This document shows, in pieces, positions 8,636-17,402 of a DNA stretch of 64,000 nucleotides. Source of the stretch: Rufibacter latericius (GTDB lineage: Bacteria; Bacteroidota; Bacteroidia; Cytophagales; Hymenobacteraceae); NCBI RefSeq assembly GCF_003721515.1, contig NZ_RJJD01000008.1, forward strand, positions 1 to 64,000, written 5' to 3'. Below the pieces are notes generated by a model. The model searched no databases. It was not told the DNA's origin and worked only from the letters and a program-made list of their open reading frames with translations. Position 1 is the first letter of the stretch. Each line of letters opens with the position of its first letter. A program made the translations under genes and the position numbers.

Positions 8636-10126
8636 ATGGCCAGTACTTCTAACTCTTTAGAAAAAAAAATTACCGGGCAGAGAATCACCCAGGATAGCTT
8701 TTTTAAGGAGCCAGTTTCTCATGAAGAGTATACCCACTTCCAAGTAAAATATCGGGTTTTCTGTTGCTTGTGGGCCATTGCCTCCATTTTCCATATGGCA
8801 AACCACAACTCCTTCACCCTTAATCTTACCTATTTTTTATCAACCCTTACGGCTATCGCCCTACTGGCGAAGCCTTCGTCCATTGCAAGGCTCCTGGTCT
8901 TTGCCTTGATACAGATGTACCAGGCGTATTCAGAAATGCCTGACACTTCGAACCACTGGGTTTTAGCTGCCTTCATCAATTTAACCATCGTGCAATCTTA
9001 TCTGTACCTGGTGGTGAAGCGAAGAAGCTTTCACATTGACAAGGCCGAGTTTCTTAACACCTTTTCCCCTTTGGTCAATCTGGAGCTGATTACGCTTTAC
9101 TTTTTCGCTTTTTTCCATAAACTGAACTCGGGCTTTTTTGATCCGGCGGCTAGTTGTGCGGTCAGGTTCCTCGTCTTGCAAAACGACTATTACAATCTGT
9201 TGCCTACCAGCAAAGACGTTATCACCCTCAACATTTACCTAACCATCCTGATAGAAGCACTCATCCCTATTTTGATTGTTTTAGGGAGAACACGCCGCTG
9301 GGGCATCTTGCTGGGTTTGGTTTTTCACTGCATTCTCGCCTACAATCCCTTGAATGGCTTCTATGACTTTTCGGCTACTGTATTTGCTCTATATTTCCTG
9401 TTGACTGATGCAAGTTTTAGCGCCATAATTAAAAAAATCTACGGAAAACTACTTGAAGGGAAAAAGCTTATCAAAGAGCGCTTAGCTTCTTTCAATGTCC
9501 TGAACTTTACCTTATTCGCCGCCACATTAATAGTGATAATGGGGTTGGTGCACTACTATACCCGAACTGATGACTATTTCAGGCACTTAGTCTGGACGGG
9601 GTACAGTGTCACGTTTATCATCCTCTTCCTTCTGTCTTTGAAGACTAGTCGGCAAGAGACCCAAAGCAAAGTTTTTGCAGGGGCGCACTATTCCCTTTAT
9701 TTATTTCCGGTGCTTGTTTTTCTGAACGGCTTTTGCCCCTATTTGGGATTAAAAACCGAAACCTCCTATGCCATGTTCTCCAACCTTAGAACGGAAGGGG
9801 GCAAAACAAACCATTTCTTGGTACCGGTCTCTTCGCAGATTTTCAATTATCAAAAAGACGTGGTGGAGATCATTTCCTCCTCTGACCCTTTCTTCCAAAA
9901 ACTTGCTGCTGAGCAGAGACAACTAGTGTACTTCCAGTTCAGGAAATACGTCAGAAAGAATAAAGTCCAGCAGGTTACTTACCTCAGAAACGGACAGGAA
10001 TTCTCCTATGCCCGAGGCCAGTCATTTACAACACATGATTTGCAAAAGAAAGAGCACCCAGTCTTGGAAAAATTGATGTTGTTTCGGAATTTCTACAAAA
10101 GTGAAGTCCAAGGTTGCCTTCACTGA
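8636..10126 (+). CDS. Multi-pass membrane protein, HTTM-like, copy 2 of a tandem pair
   Basis: 496 residues, colinear with the preceding gene from KYRVFCCLWAIASIFHMAN to the C-terminal cysteine-containing end (VQGCLH versus VQECAH). The block LGLKTETSYAMFSNLRTEGG is almost identical to copy 1, and so are HKLNSGFFD and the NPLNGFYDFS segment. Conservation is strongest in the membrane core and in LKTExSYxMFSNLRTEGG, pointing to functional residues there; the N-terminal 30 residues diverge. The pair arose by tandem duplication and both copies are intact, so they may be partners or handle different substrates. A GAAACCCACCTGGGTTTTC palindrome lies at 8603-8621, just ahead of the ATG. Confidence 0.6.
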   Translation: MASTSNSLEKKITGQRITQDSFFKEPVSHEEYTHFQVKYRVFCCLWAIASIFHMANHNSFTLNLTYFLSTLTAIALLAKPSSIARLLVFALIQMYQAYSEMPDTSNHWVLAAFINLTIVQSYLYLVVKRRSFHIDKAEFLNTFSPLVNLELITLYFFAFFHKLNSGFFDPAASCAVRFLVLQNDYYNLLPTSKDVITLNIYLTILIEALIPILIVLGRTRRWGILLGLVFHCILAYNPLNGFYDFSATVFALYFLLTDASFSAIIKKIYGKLLEGKKLIKERLASFNVLNFTLFAATLIVIMGLVHYYTRTDDYFRHLVWTGYSVTFIILFLLSLKTSRQETQSKVFAGAHYSLYLFPVLVFLNGFCPYLGLKTETSYAMFSNLRTEGGKTNHFLVPVSSQIFNYQKDVVEIISSSDPFFQKLAAEQRQLVYFQFRKYVRKNKVQQVTYLRNGQEFSYARGQSFTTHDLQKKEHPVLEKLMLFRNFYKSEVQGCLH

Positions 10127-10180
10127 CAAAGGAAAAGAATCAAGGATTAAAGTTAACCTCTCACCATTGCTATTTAAAGC

Positions 10181-10216
10181 GTTTTAGGCCTGTTTTCACC
10201 AAACCGGGGCCTAAAC
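10181..10216 (+). repeat. 36-nt GTTT...AAAC intergenic palindrome
   Basis: A member of the dispersed 36-nt family. The outer arms TTTAGGCC (10183-10190) and GGCCTAAA (10208-10215) pair perfectly. It sits between the HTTM copy 2 stop and the next ATG, 15 bases before that start. Confidence 0.6.
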
Positions 10217-10231
10217 AAAAACAAGAATTTT

Positions 10232-11056
10232 ATGGAAAACTTAACCAGAGTGAACTCATCAAGGGTCTTTTCTTTCCTCCTGAAAATATTTGTGGGAGTG
10301 ATTATGATGAGCCTGATTGCCGTCACCTTAGACCACTATTTCAAGTTTATAGCCGTCAACCCGAAAATTGCCAATAGTTATACCTTCAGGACCTATCTGG
10401 TGGGAATGTTCGATTGCAATGGCGAAAAAAACATCCCTACCTACTTTTCCTTTATGAACCTCATCCTCAGCGCCGGCCTGTTGTTCACCATCGGGAAGGT
10501 GGTGAAAGAATCAGAAAAGCCAGGGTTCTACAAAAGATGGTACCTGATGGGTTTTCTGTTCATCTTCTTAGCCTTAGATGAATTACTGATGCTGCATGAA
10601 ATAATGGGGTTGCCCTTTATCTTTTTGATCAAGTACCTCAATCAAGGGAATGACATTTCTTTTGTCCGTTTCACCGGCTTCATCCCCTACTTCATAGTTC
10701 TCGTCTTTTCCTTTGTCTATTTTATCAACTGGTTCCTGGCGCTTCCCAGGAAAACCATGGTTGGCTTTGTTTTATCAGGAGGCATGGTTGTTTTTGGGGC
10801 TTTGGGTGTAGAAATGATTGGGGAGTTCCTGATGGGTTTATATGGCAAGTACAGTTATCCTTACAAAGTTGCCACTACCGTAGAAGAGTCCTTTGAGATG
10901 CTGGGAATCCTGTTCTTTATAAAGTTCCTGATAGATTACTTAGAAACCCAAAAGGATCTGATTACCCTTACTTTTGATTTAAGGAAAGATAAAAAGAGGC
11001 AGTTCAGTCCGGAAGGTGAAGTTCAGGCAACCCCCAGATCAAAGCAACTGATCTGA
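10232..11056 (+). CDS. Unrecognised membrane protein with DELxxLHE motif, copy 1
   Basis: 274 residues with about seven hydrophobic helices and a charged C-terminal tail of about 40 residues. I do not recognise the family. It is a paralogue of the gene at 11781-12623: both share GEKNIPTYFS in the first large loop, an intramembrane acidic/His motif (LDELLMLHE here, IDELFALHE there), and a late T-x-E-E-S-x-E-x-x-G motif. Those Glu/Asp/His residues within helices would suit metal binding or catalysis in the membrane. It follows the HTTM pair on the same strand, and the two family members converge on a GtrA gene. No function is assigned. Confidence 0.6.
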   Translation: MENLTRVNSSRVFSFLLKIFVGVIMMSLIAVTLDHYFKFIAVNPKIANSYTFRTYLVGMFDCNGEKNIPTYFSFMNLILSAGLLFTIGKVVKESEKPGFYKRWYLMGFLFIFLALDELLMLHEIMGLPFIFLIKYLNQGNDISFVRFTGFIPYFIVLVFSFVYFINWFLALPRKTMVGFVLSGGMVVFGALGVEMIGEFLMGLYGKYSYPYKVATTVEESFEMLGILFFIKFLIDYLETQKDLITLTFDLRKDKKRQFSPEGEVQATPRSKQLI

Positions 11057-11124
11057 GCCGCCCCTGGAAAGGCTAAGAGAAACTTCCGTTCATTAACCTA
11101 CACCTAGGTTCGCGATAAATACAA

Positions 11125-11176
11125 AGAGCTTAAAACGATGGTGTTCTTCCCATGAGACACCCTTGTTTTAAGCTCT
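11125..11176. terminator. Bidirectional terminator-like hairpin in the convergent gap
   Basis: The arms 11125-11144 and 11157-11176 (AGAGCTTAAAAC... and its near complement) form a 20-bp stem with two mismatches and a 12-base loop. It lies 69 bases after the plus-strand gene. Confidence 0.6.
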
Positions 11177-11200
11177 GTTTTCTGAAAACAACTGAAAAAC
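11165..11200 (+). repeat. 36-nt GTTT...AAAC intergenic element
   Basis: Begins GTTTTAAGCTCTGTTTTC and ends GAAAAAC, exactly 36 nt, overlapping the right arm of the preceding hairpin. The inner TGTTTTC-TGAAAAC arms pair. Confidence 0.5.
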
Positions 11201-11265
11201 GTACTAATCAAAAGGGTCCTTCTTCCTTCAACTACTTAGTATTCCTTACCTCGGGTAAAGCTGAC

Positions 11266-11294
11266 CTCCTTTCTTCCCATCCTCAAGAAAGGAG
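11266..11294 (-). terminator. 10-bp hairpin downstream of the GtrA gene
   Basis: CTCCTTTCTT (11266-11275) pairs perfectly with AAGAAAGGAG (11285-11294) around a 9-base loop, 18 bases past the GtrA stop on the minus strand. Confidence 0.5.
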
Positions 11295-11311
11295 AAAAGC
11301 CAAAGGTGTTT

Positions 11312-11722
11312 TCATCCTTTGAACACAAATACCTTTTTGGTCACAAAGTTGAAGACCGCTACCAGCAGAATTGCCAGGAATTTACCGGATTTGGGTTCGA
11401 GCATCACCTTCTCCACAAACAGCCACACCAGCCCTTGGTTGATCAGTAAACCGGCAATAGAGAAAAACATAAAAGCGATGAATTCTACTTTGGAAGAGTA
11501 CTTGCCAGACTTAAATACCCAAACCTTAGAGATAAGATAGTTTAAGAGGATGGCCAGTATGGTAGAACTAAAATTGGCCACCATATAATTGACATGGTAG
11601 AAGTCAATAAGCAGGATAAAAATAGCCATATCAAAGACAACGCACACCCCTCCTACCAAGACGAATTTTATCATCTGCAGGAATTTTTCTTGTCTTTCTG
11701 ATTTTTCGATAAACGAAATCAT
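11312..11722 (-). CDS. GtrA-family membrane protein (lipid-linked sugar flippase type)
   Basis: 136 residues, four hydrophobic helices, the usual GtrA size. FVLVGGVCVVFDMAIFILL at the N-terminus and LNYLISKVWVFKSG before the third helix are typical, as is the C-terminal FVTKKVFVF. GtrA proteins help move polyprenyl-phosphate sugars across the inner membrane. In mycobacteria one (Rv3789) works with decaprenyl-phosphoryl-arabinose. Placed between two unknown membrane paralogues and near a DPPR-synthase-like UbiA protein, it could flip the product of that enzyme. It could equally serve the GT-C enzyme at 279-1952 or EPS decoration. Confidence 0.88.
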   Translation of the reverse strand: MISFIEKSERQEKFLQMIKFVLVGGVCVVFDMAIFILLIDFYHVNYMVANFSSTILAILLNYLISKVWVFKSGKYSSKVEFIAFMFFSIAGLLINQGLVWLFVEKVMLEPKSGKFLAILLVAVFNFVTKKVFVFKG

Positions 11723-11780
11723 AGGTGGTTGTGGATGGTGATGCTCCGGCTCCGGACGAATTACTGGTAAGTAATGGTCC

Positions 11781-12623
11781 TTACAACGCCTTTCCTGAGG
11801 TTACTTTCTTACCCTTTGGGCCAGAGAACTTCGTTATAGCTTCGGTTGGGGTTTCTTCTCTCTCTTTGGGAGTATTGATGGAAACGTTCAGCCTCACATT
11901 TGTTAAGCTTTTTTGGCCTTCCATATACTTAATTAGGGAGTAGATGAAGTAAATGCTTCCTATAAACTCCAAAGATTCTTCTAAGGTGGTCACCAGTTTA
12001 TAGACCGACATGAGGTTACTGCTCACAATCAAACCACTCACCATTTCCATTCCTACAGCACCCGCCAGGAAGATGAAGCCCGACACTAAAAAGTTGTACA
12101 GCGTTTTCTTGGGCAGCGAAAAGGCAAACTTCACGAAATAAGACCCTACCAGAAGAATGGCCAGCCCGTAAGGCACAAACCACGCGAAGTGCAGCAGACC
12201 CAGATTATCTTGTCCAAACAGCTGCTGCAGAACCGTTCGCATTGGTTTTGCGGTTATTTCATGCAGAGCGAACAGCTCATCAATAGCCAGCCACACAAAA
12301 AGCCAACCAAGCCAGAACCATTTTCTATGATAGAGTGGCTCTGGACCCAGTCTCACGTGTTTCGAGATCAGGAAAAGGAGGGCTGCGCTGAACAGGAAGT
12401 TACCGGTGGAGAAATAGGTAGGAATGTTTTTCTCCCCATCAAAATAGAACATGCCGGTAACGTAGTTCTTAAAAGTATACCTGGAGGCAAGATTGGAGGA
12501 GGTGTAGTTTTCCAAATAAAATTCAAGGGAAAGCACAAGGAGGTTCAGCACCAAAAGCACAAAGAATACCTTTAGCAGAAACGTGAGAACGGCTCTTGAT
12601 TTCAGGTTATAAAAATATTCCAT
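11781..12623 (-). CDS. Unrecognised membrane protein with DELxxLHE motif, copy 2
   Basis: 280 residues, colinear with the plus-strand gene at 10232-11056: FLLKVFF at the start, GEKNIPTYFS, LAIDELFALHE, then KLVTTLEESLEFIGS. About seven helices and a 45-residue charged tail. The tail ends are unrelated in the two copies, so the membrane part carries the function. The 58-base gap to GtrA and shared strand suggest cotranscription (this gene first, then GtrA). Function unknown. Confidence 0.6.
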   Translation of the reverse strand: MEYFYNLKSRAVLTFLLKVFFVLLVLNLLVLSLEFYLENYTSSNLASRYTFKNYVTGMFYFDGEKNIPTYFSTGNFLFSAALLFLISKHVRLGPEPLYHRKWFWLGWLFVWLAIDELFALHEITAKPMRTVLQQLFGQDNLGLLHFAWFVPYGLAILLVGSYFVKFAFSLPKKTLYNFLVSGFIFLAGAVGMEMVSGLIVSSNLMSVYKLVTTLEESLEFIGSIYFIYSLIKYMEGQKSLTNVRLNVSINTPKEREETPTEAITKFSGPKGKKVTSGKAL

Positions 12624-12718
12624 ACATGGTGCGTTATGACAAATCCATTATCAGGCTCCTTGCTCCTGATTTCCTGTAGATCTTCTGTTTTACGGGAAAA
12701 ACACCTAAACCTTCTCCC

Positions 12719-13717
12719 TTAAGAGGCGACTTTTGAGAACCTGTATTTTAGAATTTTTACGAAGTCATCATTCAAAGGCATTCCTTTCAAGGCCTTGAAA
12801 GCAAACTTTACCCCATTCTTATAGTCTTTCTCCCGAAGGTAGTTTTTGGTATTGGTCATCATCTGCTCATGGTAAATGAGCTTATCCAGTTTCTGAGTAA
12901 CTCTTCTTACCGCTATCAACCGCCGGTTTGTGTTGAGTTTTCTGAAATCGTGCGTAAAAAGCTCATTCAACCTGGGGTCAACCCGGTCTTTGTAATGCCA
13001 ATAATGGTTGATAACCTCGCCGGAAGGCTGGATCTTTGAAGCAGCGTTCAATACCACCGTAAAAGCAAGTTGCTCACTTATTCGCCATTTAGTCTTCAGA
13101 AAAAATTCATCAGAAAGGGCAAATACATCTGGGATAAACTTCTTCATGGTCCTGGGCATTCCAATTACCCCCGCATTCCACACGTGCTGCAGCCGGTTGA
13201 ATTGCTCTTGCTGGGTTCCTACCTTGAAAGTCTTGCTTTCTATGAGGTTCAGGAAAGACCGGGGGAATTCCTGGGCATCTAGCGTTTCAGTGTTCAACCA
13301 CTTATAAACCGACACCATTTCTTCAAAGGTCTGCTCCCGTAGGTGCATAAAACTTTGCCCCGGCACCAGTTTATCCAGAAGATTCTGCGGGTTGGTGATG
13401 AAGAAAGTATCAGTGTCAATATACAGAACATCATCCTCTGGATATTGCTGATAGGTTTTATCAATTACGGATATTTTGAACCGGTAAATAAGGCCAGATT
13501 TCTTGGTACTTTCCTCAATCTCGGACAAAGGAACATGCACATACGACACCTCGAAATCGGCTAGGTAAGGTTTGAAGTAGTCTGGGTTATCGGTATAGAT
13601 AATCACCCTCACTCCTCCTTTACTTCTATCATACCAGCTCCAAAAGCTTAAAACAGCAAAAAGCGTTCTTTTGAATTCAATCTCTTTACCATAGCACAGT
13701 AAAACAACGTTCTTCAT
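12719..13717 (-). CDS. GT-A fold glycosyltransferase of the EPS locus
   Basis: 332 residues. The N-terminal nucleotide-binding strand is NVVLLCYGKE, and a DxD metal/nucleotide-sugar motif occurs in VLYIDTDTFF near residue 100. WNAGVIGMPR further on resembles the NxG acceptor-side motif of GT8-like enzymes. The C-terminal 80 residues are basic and helical. No signal or membrane helix is seen, so it acts on a lipid-linked intermediate at the cytoplasmic face. It is the last gene of the EPS glycosyltransferase run, 171 bases from its neighbour. The donor sugar cannot be read from the sequence. Confidence 0.75.
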   Translation of the reverse strand: MKNVVLLCYGKEIEFKRTLFAVLSFWSWYDRSKGGVRVIIYTDNPDYFKPYLADFEVSYVHVPLSEIEESTKKSGLIYRFKISVIDKTYQQYPEDDVLYIDTDTFFITNPQNLLDKLVPGQSFMHLREQTFEEMVSVYKWLNTETLDAQEFPRSFLNLIESKTFKVGTQQEQFNRLQHVWNAGVIGMPRTMKKFIPDVFALSDEFFLKTKWRISEQLAFTVVLNAASKIQPSGEVINHYWHYKDRVDPRLNELFTHDFRKLNTNRRLIAVRRVTQKLDKLIYHEQMMTNTKNYLREKDYKNGVKFAFKALKGMPLNDDFVKILKYRFSKVAS

Positions 13718-13887
13718 ACTTCTTCCATTACAGTTTCAAACAATCAATGGCATATTTTGAAAAAAGCAGTATAAGCTTCAAACTGAATTACTTTTCTTAT
13801 AAGTTACTTCTTTTAATTAAGCAATTCAATACCGACTAATTTCTTATAAAGCGGGTTAAATAAGCCCTTAGATTTTCAATTAAAAAC

Positions 13888-14958
13888 TCAGGACAATAGA
13901 GACTTATAAAAGGCAATCGTCTCAGCGGAGATGGTCTCGGGATCAAGGCAGGAAATATCTGGCTGTGAGTTACCTGGCTTCTCTGTTTCGTTTTTGAGTT
14001 CTAACATGCCTTGCTCCAACACTTGGGCAGAAATCTGCCCCTGATAGGTTTTAATCCAGCAGGAACCCACCAACTGCTTTAACTCAGACAAAGCCCATAA
14101 ATCTGGGGCTAACGTTGGCTTTCCAAAACTAAGATTCAGCAAGGCCGATCCAGAGTTAAAGATCTTGTTGTAAGGGGTCACTACGACATCAGCACAATTG
14201 AAATACAGCTGAAGATCTTCGTCCTTTACAAAAGAATCCATAAACAAAACGCCTTCTGCGCCTTTCAATTGATGATCAAGTTCCTCTTTGATATCCTCAT
14301 GCACATTCCCCGCGATAAGCAGCAAAGTGTTCGGGTTCTTCAGTTCCTGATAGGCCTTGATCAGTCCGATGACGTTTTTGTAAGCCCTTATTTGGCCCAA
14401 AAAAAGGAAAACAAACTTATCTGACCCGATGCCCAGCTTTTGCCGGGCCTGGACTTTGCTGGTTTCGTTTTTATAATAATCCTTGTAATGCGGATGGTAG
14501 ATATGCGCTAATTTCTTTGCCTGGTTCTTTTGTGTCTTCTGGTTGATCAGATCTAATCCAGATTGATTTAAGCTGATAAACCCATCCACATTCTTGAACA
14601 TGAAATCGTTAAGTTTCCTCTGAAGCGAAGGAAACTTTCCCTCATGGTCTTCCAGGTTATGCACCGTCCAGACTACCTTTTTATTGAACAGTTTAATCAG
14701 GTTTATAAAGGCAAAGAATAGGTTCAGTCTAAGGTTTGCCCTGAATAAGCTATCCCCGAAAATAACATTGGATGGCCAATGGATATGGAATATTCTGTAC
14801 TTAGAAGACAAGGCATATTTAACGCAGCTTTTTAAGGCATAATCAAATTCATAGATCGGATAGCCTTGTTTTTCCATAGGCCTATACAAGATATAGTTGT
14901 ATGGATTTCCTGCCCTCGTAGAAAATGCTGGGCAAGCCAATATCCCGAACCCTTCCAT
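13888..14958 (-). CDS. GT4-family (GT-B fold) glycosyltransferase
   Basis: The start at 14958 (ATG) overlaps the flippase stop as TGATG, so the two are translationally coupled; the longer upstream frame would run far into the flippase gene and is rejected. 356 residues. An early GNPYNYILY segment is followed by WTVHNLEDHEGKF in the acceptor domain, the C-terminal domain start FLFLGQIRAYKNV, and the donor-site region NSGSALLNLSFGKPTLAP, which replaces the usual E-x7-E. It acts in the cytoplasm on the EPS repeat unit. Donor unknown. Confidence 0.8.
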   Translation of the reverse strand: MEGFGILACPAFSTRAGNPYNYILYRPMEKQGYPIYEFDYALKSCVKYALSSKYRIFHIHWPSNVIFGDSLFRANLRLNLFFAFINLIKLFNKKVVWTVHNLEDHEGKFPSLQRKLNDFMFKNVDGFISLNQSGLDLINQKTQKNQAKKLAHIYHPHYKDYYKNETSKVQARQKLGIGSDKFVFLFLGQIRAYKNVIGLIKAYQELKNPNTLLLIAGNVHEDIKEELDHQLKGAEGVLFMDSFVKDEDLQLYFNCADVVVTPYNKIFNSGSALLNLSFGKPTLAPDLWALSELKQLVGSCWIKTYQGQISAQVLEQGMLELKNETEKPGNSQPDISCLDPETISAETIAFYKSLLS

Positions 14959-16427
14959 CAATTGTACACTTTTTCTTGTTTCAAGACCTTTACCTGTACG
15001 GTTTCTACCATGTACTTCCTGTAAGCACCGGGCATGAAAAGATAAAGCAAAGAACAATAAGTTGCCCCTCCCAAAGCCACCAGAATAATCAACCTGAGGA
15101 TCAAAGGAGTGGAAACCAAATAGGTGGCTGCTTGCGCCAGAACGAGCACCATTAGGAAGGCAGACAATAAAGCAGGAAGCAAGGCCTTCACATATTTCCC
15201 CCAATTAACGCCGGTAAGTTGCAGGGCGCACCAAACCGAAACTGGATAAAGCAGGATGGCTCTTCCGGCAAAAGCCAGAGCAGTAGCCAAAAGCCCAAAA
15301 CGGGTAAAAATCAAAAAGGCAGTAACATTGGAAATTGCATACAGCAAAGTAAGCCTTGTCTGCCACTGCGGCTTGTTTTTAGCCACCATGGTACTTTGGT
15401 TGTAGTACCCAATAGAGGTCAGGAAACCAATGATGGTTACCACTTGCATGATAGGAACCGAGGCAAGCCATTTTTCCCCTAAGATAAGCAGGGTGATATC
15501 TTTGGACAGCATGGCAATTCCAGCAAAAATGGGAGCCGTGACCATGGCCGTTAAGGTCGTAGACTGGAGGTAAATCTTAGCCAGACCTGCCTCATCGTTC
15601 TGGAGTTTGGAAAACGCCGGAAGCGAAACGCGTAGGAGCGCGGTAGAAATTACCGTATTCAAGGTGCTGGAGATTCGCTTACCCGTGGTATAGATGCCGG
15701 TAGAAACCGGACCCAAGAAATACGTCACAAAAAAGACATCGCTGTTCTGATTCGCGGCGTTGCTCAGATTGGTTAAAGCAATGTATTTACTGAAATTCAG
15801 GATTTCCTTCAAAGAGGTCTTGGACACGTTCAACCCCGGACGCCAGGTAGTGGTAAACCATAACAAGATTAACTGGGTAATGGCTGTTGTCAATTGCTGA
15901 GCCAGCACACTGGTGACGCCGAACCCCTGCATGGCCAGGTAAACCCCAACCAAGCCGCCTAACCCCACAGAAATAATAGACCTGATAGCGATGGTTTTGA
16001 AATCCATCCGGCGTCTGAGCCACACCTCGTGGATACTGGACAAACCTGTGGTAAGGATGATAAAACTGGTGGCCCGCATCACAATAGCCAATCCCTTAGA
16101 ATCAGTCAGGTCCTCAAAAAAACCCGCGGTGAAGAAGAGGAACAGAAACGCAGGGATAGAACAGCCTAAACAAAGCCAAAAGCCGGTATTGTAATCAACC
16201 TCCTCTGGGTTCTCCTTCCTCACAATGGCTGTCACAATACCATCATTGATGACGGCCACAAATATGTTGACAAACACAAAGGAAAAGGAAAGCAAACCAA
16301 ATACTTCAGGCTCCAGCAACCTGGCCAACACTACAAACACAGACAAAGTAATAGCCTGCCGAAAGAAGTTATCTATGATAGCCCAAATTGTACCTTTAAA
16401 GAAAGTTTTACCTGAATGATCAGCCAT
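14958..16427 (-). CDS. Wzx-type polysaccharide flippase (MOP superfamily)
   Basis: 489 residues with 12-14 hydrophobic helices. The opening GTIWAIIDNFFRQAITLSVFVVL, the GLSSIHEVWLRRRMDFK segment and LGPVSTGIYTTGKRI are typical of the PST/WzxC branch of lipopolysaccharide flippases. It would move undecaprenyl-diphosphate-linked repeat units to the periplasm for Wzy polymerisation. An in-frame TTG lies seven codons upstream inside the previous gene, but the ATG at 16427 has GGGAG about 15 bases before it and avoids the overlap. The stop overlaps the next start (TGATG). Confidence 0.9.
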   Translation of the reverse strand: MADHSGKTFFKGTIWAIIDNFFRQAITLSVFVVLARLLEPEVFGLLSFSFVFVNIFVAVINDGIVTAIVRKENPEEVDYNTGFWLCLGCSIPAFLFLFFTAGFFEDLTDSKGLAIVMRATSFIILTTGLSSIHEVWLRRRMDFKTIAIRSIISVGLGGLVGVYLAMQGFGVTSVLAQQLTTAITQLILLWFTTTWRPGLNVSKTSLKEILNFSKYIALTNLSNAANQNSDVFFVTYFLGPVSTGIYTTGKRISSTLNTVISTALLRVSLPAFSKLQNDEAGLAKIYLQSTTLTAMVTAPIFAGIAMLSKDITLLILGEKWLASVPIMQVVTIIGFLTSIGYYNQSTMVAKNKPQWQTRLTLLYAISNVTAFLIFTRFGLLATALAFAGRAILLYPVSVWCALQLTGVNWGKYVKALLPALLSAFLMVLVLAQAATYLVSTPLILRLIILVALGGATYCSLLYLFMPGAYRKYMVETVQVKVLKQEKVYN

Positions 16428-16435
16428 CTGATTTC

Positions 16436-17269
16436 TTATTTCTCCCAAAGGTCTATTGGGAACGCAGCTAATAATTTGGTGGCATCAAATTGCGGCGCCG
16501 GCATTCCGCCCATTTCCAAAGCTTGGGCTACAGAAGTGGCAAATTCAACTTCTCCCCTTCCTGTTCCCATCAGGTAATCATTGTATTTGAACAGGTTCTC
16601 GGTTTCAGTAAACCTGATGTAACAAGCCGGAATCCCGAAAGCTTCGGCGATGATCAAGCCGTGCAAAGAACTGGCTATTACAAATTCGGCCTTCAGAATT
16701 TCCTCCACGCATTTATTCCAGCCCCAGACAGGAGAAATCACGTTTTCTAAACCCAGGGACCTCACTGTTTTCAGATCATGCAGGTTAGGAACCACCACAT
16801 ACCGTTTCTGGCCTGTTTTCCTGAATCTACCCGGAAAAAGGTGGGGAAGAAGCAAAGCAGGATCTCCGTATACCTCCGGAACCGGGATTCCCCGCTTCTG
16901 TAGAAACTCTCTGGTAAGCGGACCCCGAACAGCCCGTACATCTAAGGTGGAGAATTGGTGCTCGTTTACGTCTACCTTGCCATTCACGCCGGTTCCCCAA
17001 ATCACATCATTGTCATGGGCGAAATGCATTACAGAGCCAATCGCCAGCATGGTTCGCCGCTGTATGGTCTCTTCCTCCAGTAAATGATTTCTGTCTGACA
17101 AGACCTTTGACACAACTACTTTGGACAGGTGATCTCCAAAATTCAAGGTTCCATCCAAAGGTTTCCAATAGTACAGCTTGACATGGTTGAAATTCAACTC
17201 TGCTTCAGATACGGGCTCTATTGGGTTTGAAAAGGAAAGTCTTCTTTTTATTTTTTCAGACAAAAACAT
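16436..17269 (-). CDS. Polysaccharide pyruvyl transferase family protein
   Basis: 277 residues. NFGDHLSKVVVSKVL near residues 42-56, WGTGVNG, VRAVRGPLTREFLQKRG and VYGDPALLLP follow the order of PF04230 enzymes, which transfer pyruvate from phosphoenolpyruvate to sugar hydroxyls to form acidic ketals. A late ASSLHGLIIAEAFGIPACYIRF contains the conserved His-Gly. It implies that the EPS carries pyruvate, hence negative charge. It lies 8 bases upstream of the flippase start in the same operon. Confidence 0.85.
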   Translation of the reverse strand: MFLSEKIKRRLSFSNPIEPVSEAELNFNHVKLYYWKPLDGTLNFGDHLSKVVVSKVLSDRNHLLEEETIQRRTMLAIGSVMHFAHDNDVIWGTGVNGKVDVNEHQFSTLDVRAVRGPLTREFLQKRGIPVPEVYGDPALLLPHLFPGRFRKTGQKRYVVVPNLHDLKTVRSLGLENVISPVWGWNKCVEEILKAEFVIASSLHGLIIAEAFGIPACYIRFTETENLFKYNDYLMGTGRGEVEFATSVAQALEMGGMPAPQFDATKLLAAFPIDLWEK

Positions 17270-17402
17270 AATGGCTTTACTACTTTAAAGAGAAATGAAA
17301 AGGCTAAAAAGGCAATTAAAACCCAGGTAAACCTTCTCTATTTACGTTGTCTTCCTCTCCTACTTTCAGGAAGCAATTTCGTGTATTTAATAATATATTA
17401 GC

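Noticed and set aside
14959-15204. Long N-terminal extension of the GT4 gene
   Set aside because: It lies wholly inside the flippase gene; the ATG at 14958 overlaps the flippase stop and begins the family's usual sequence.
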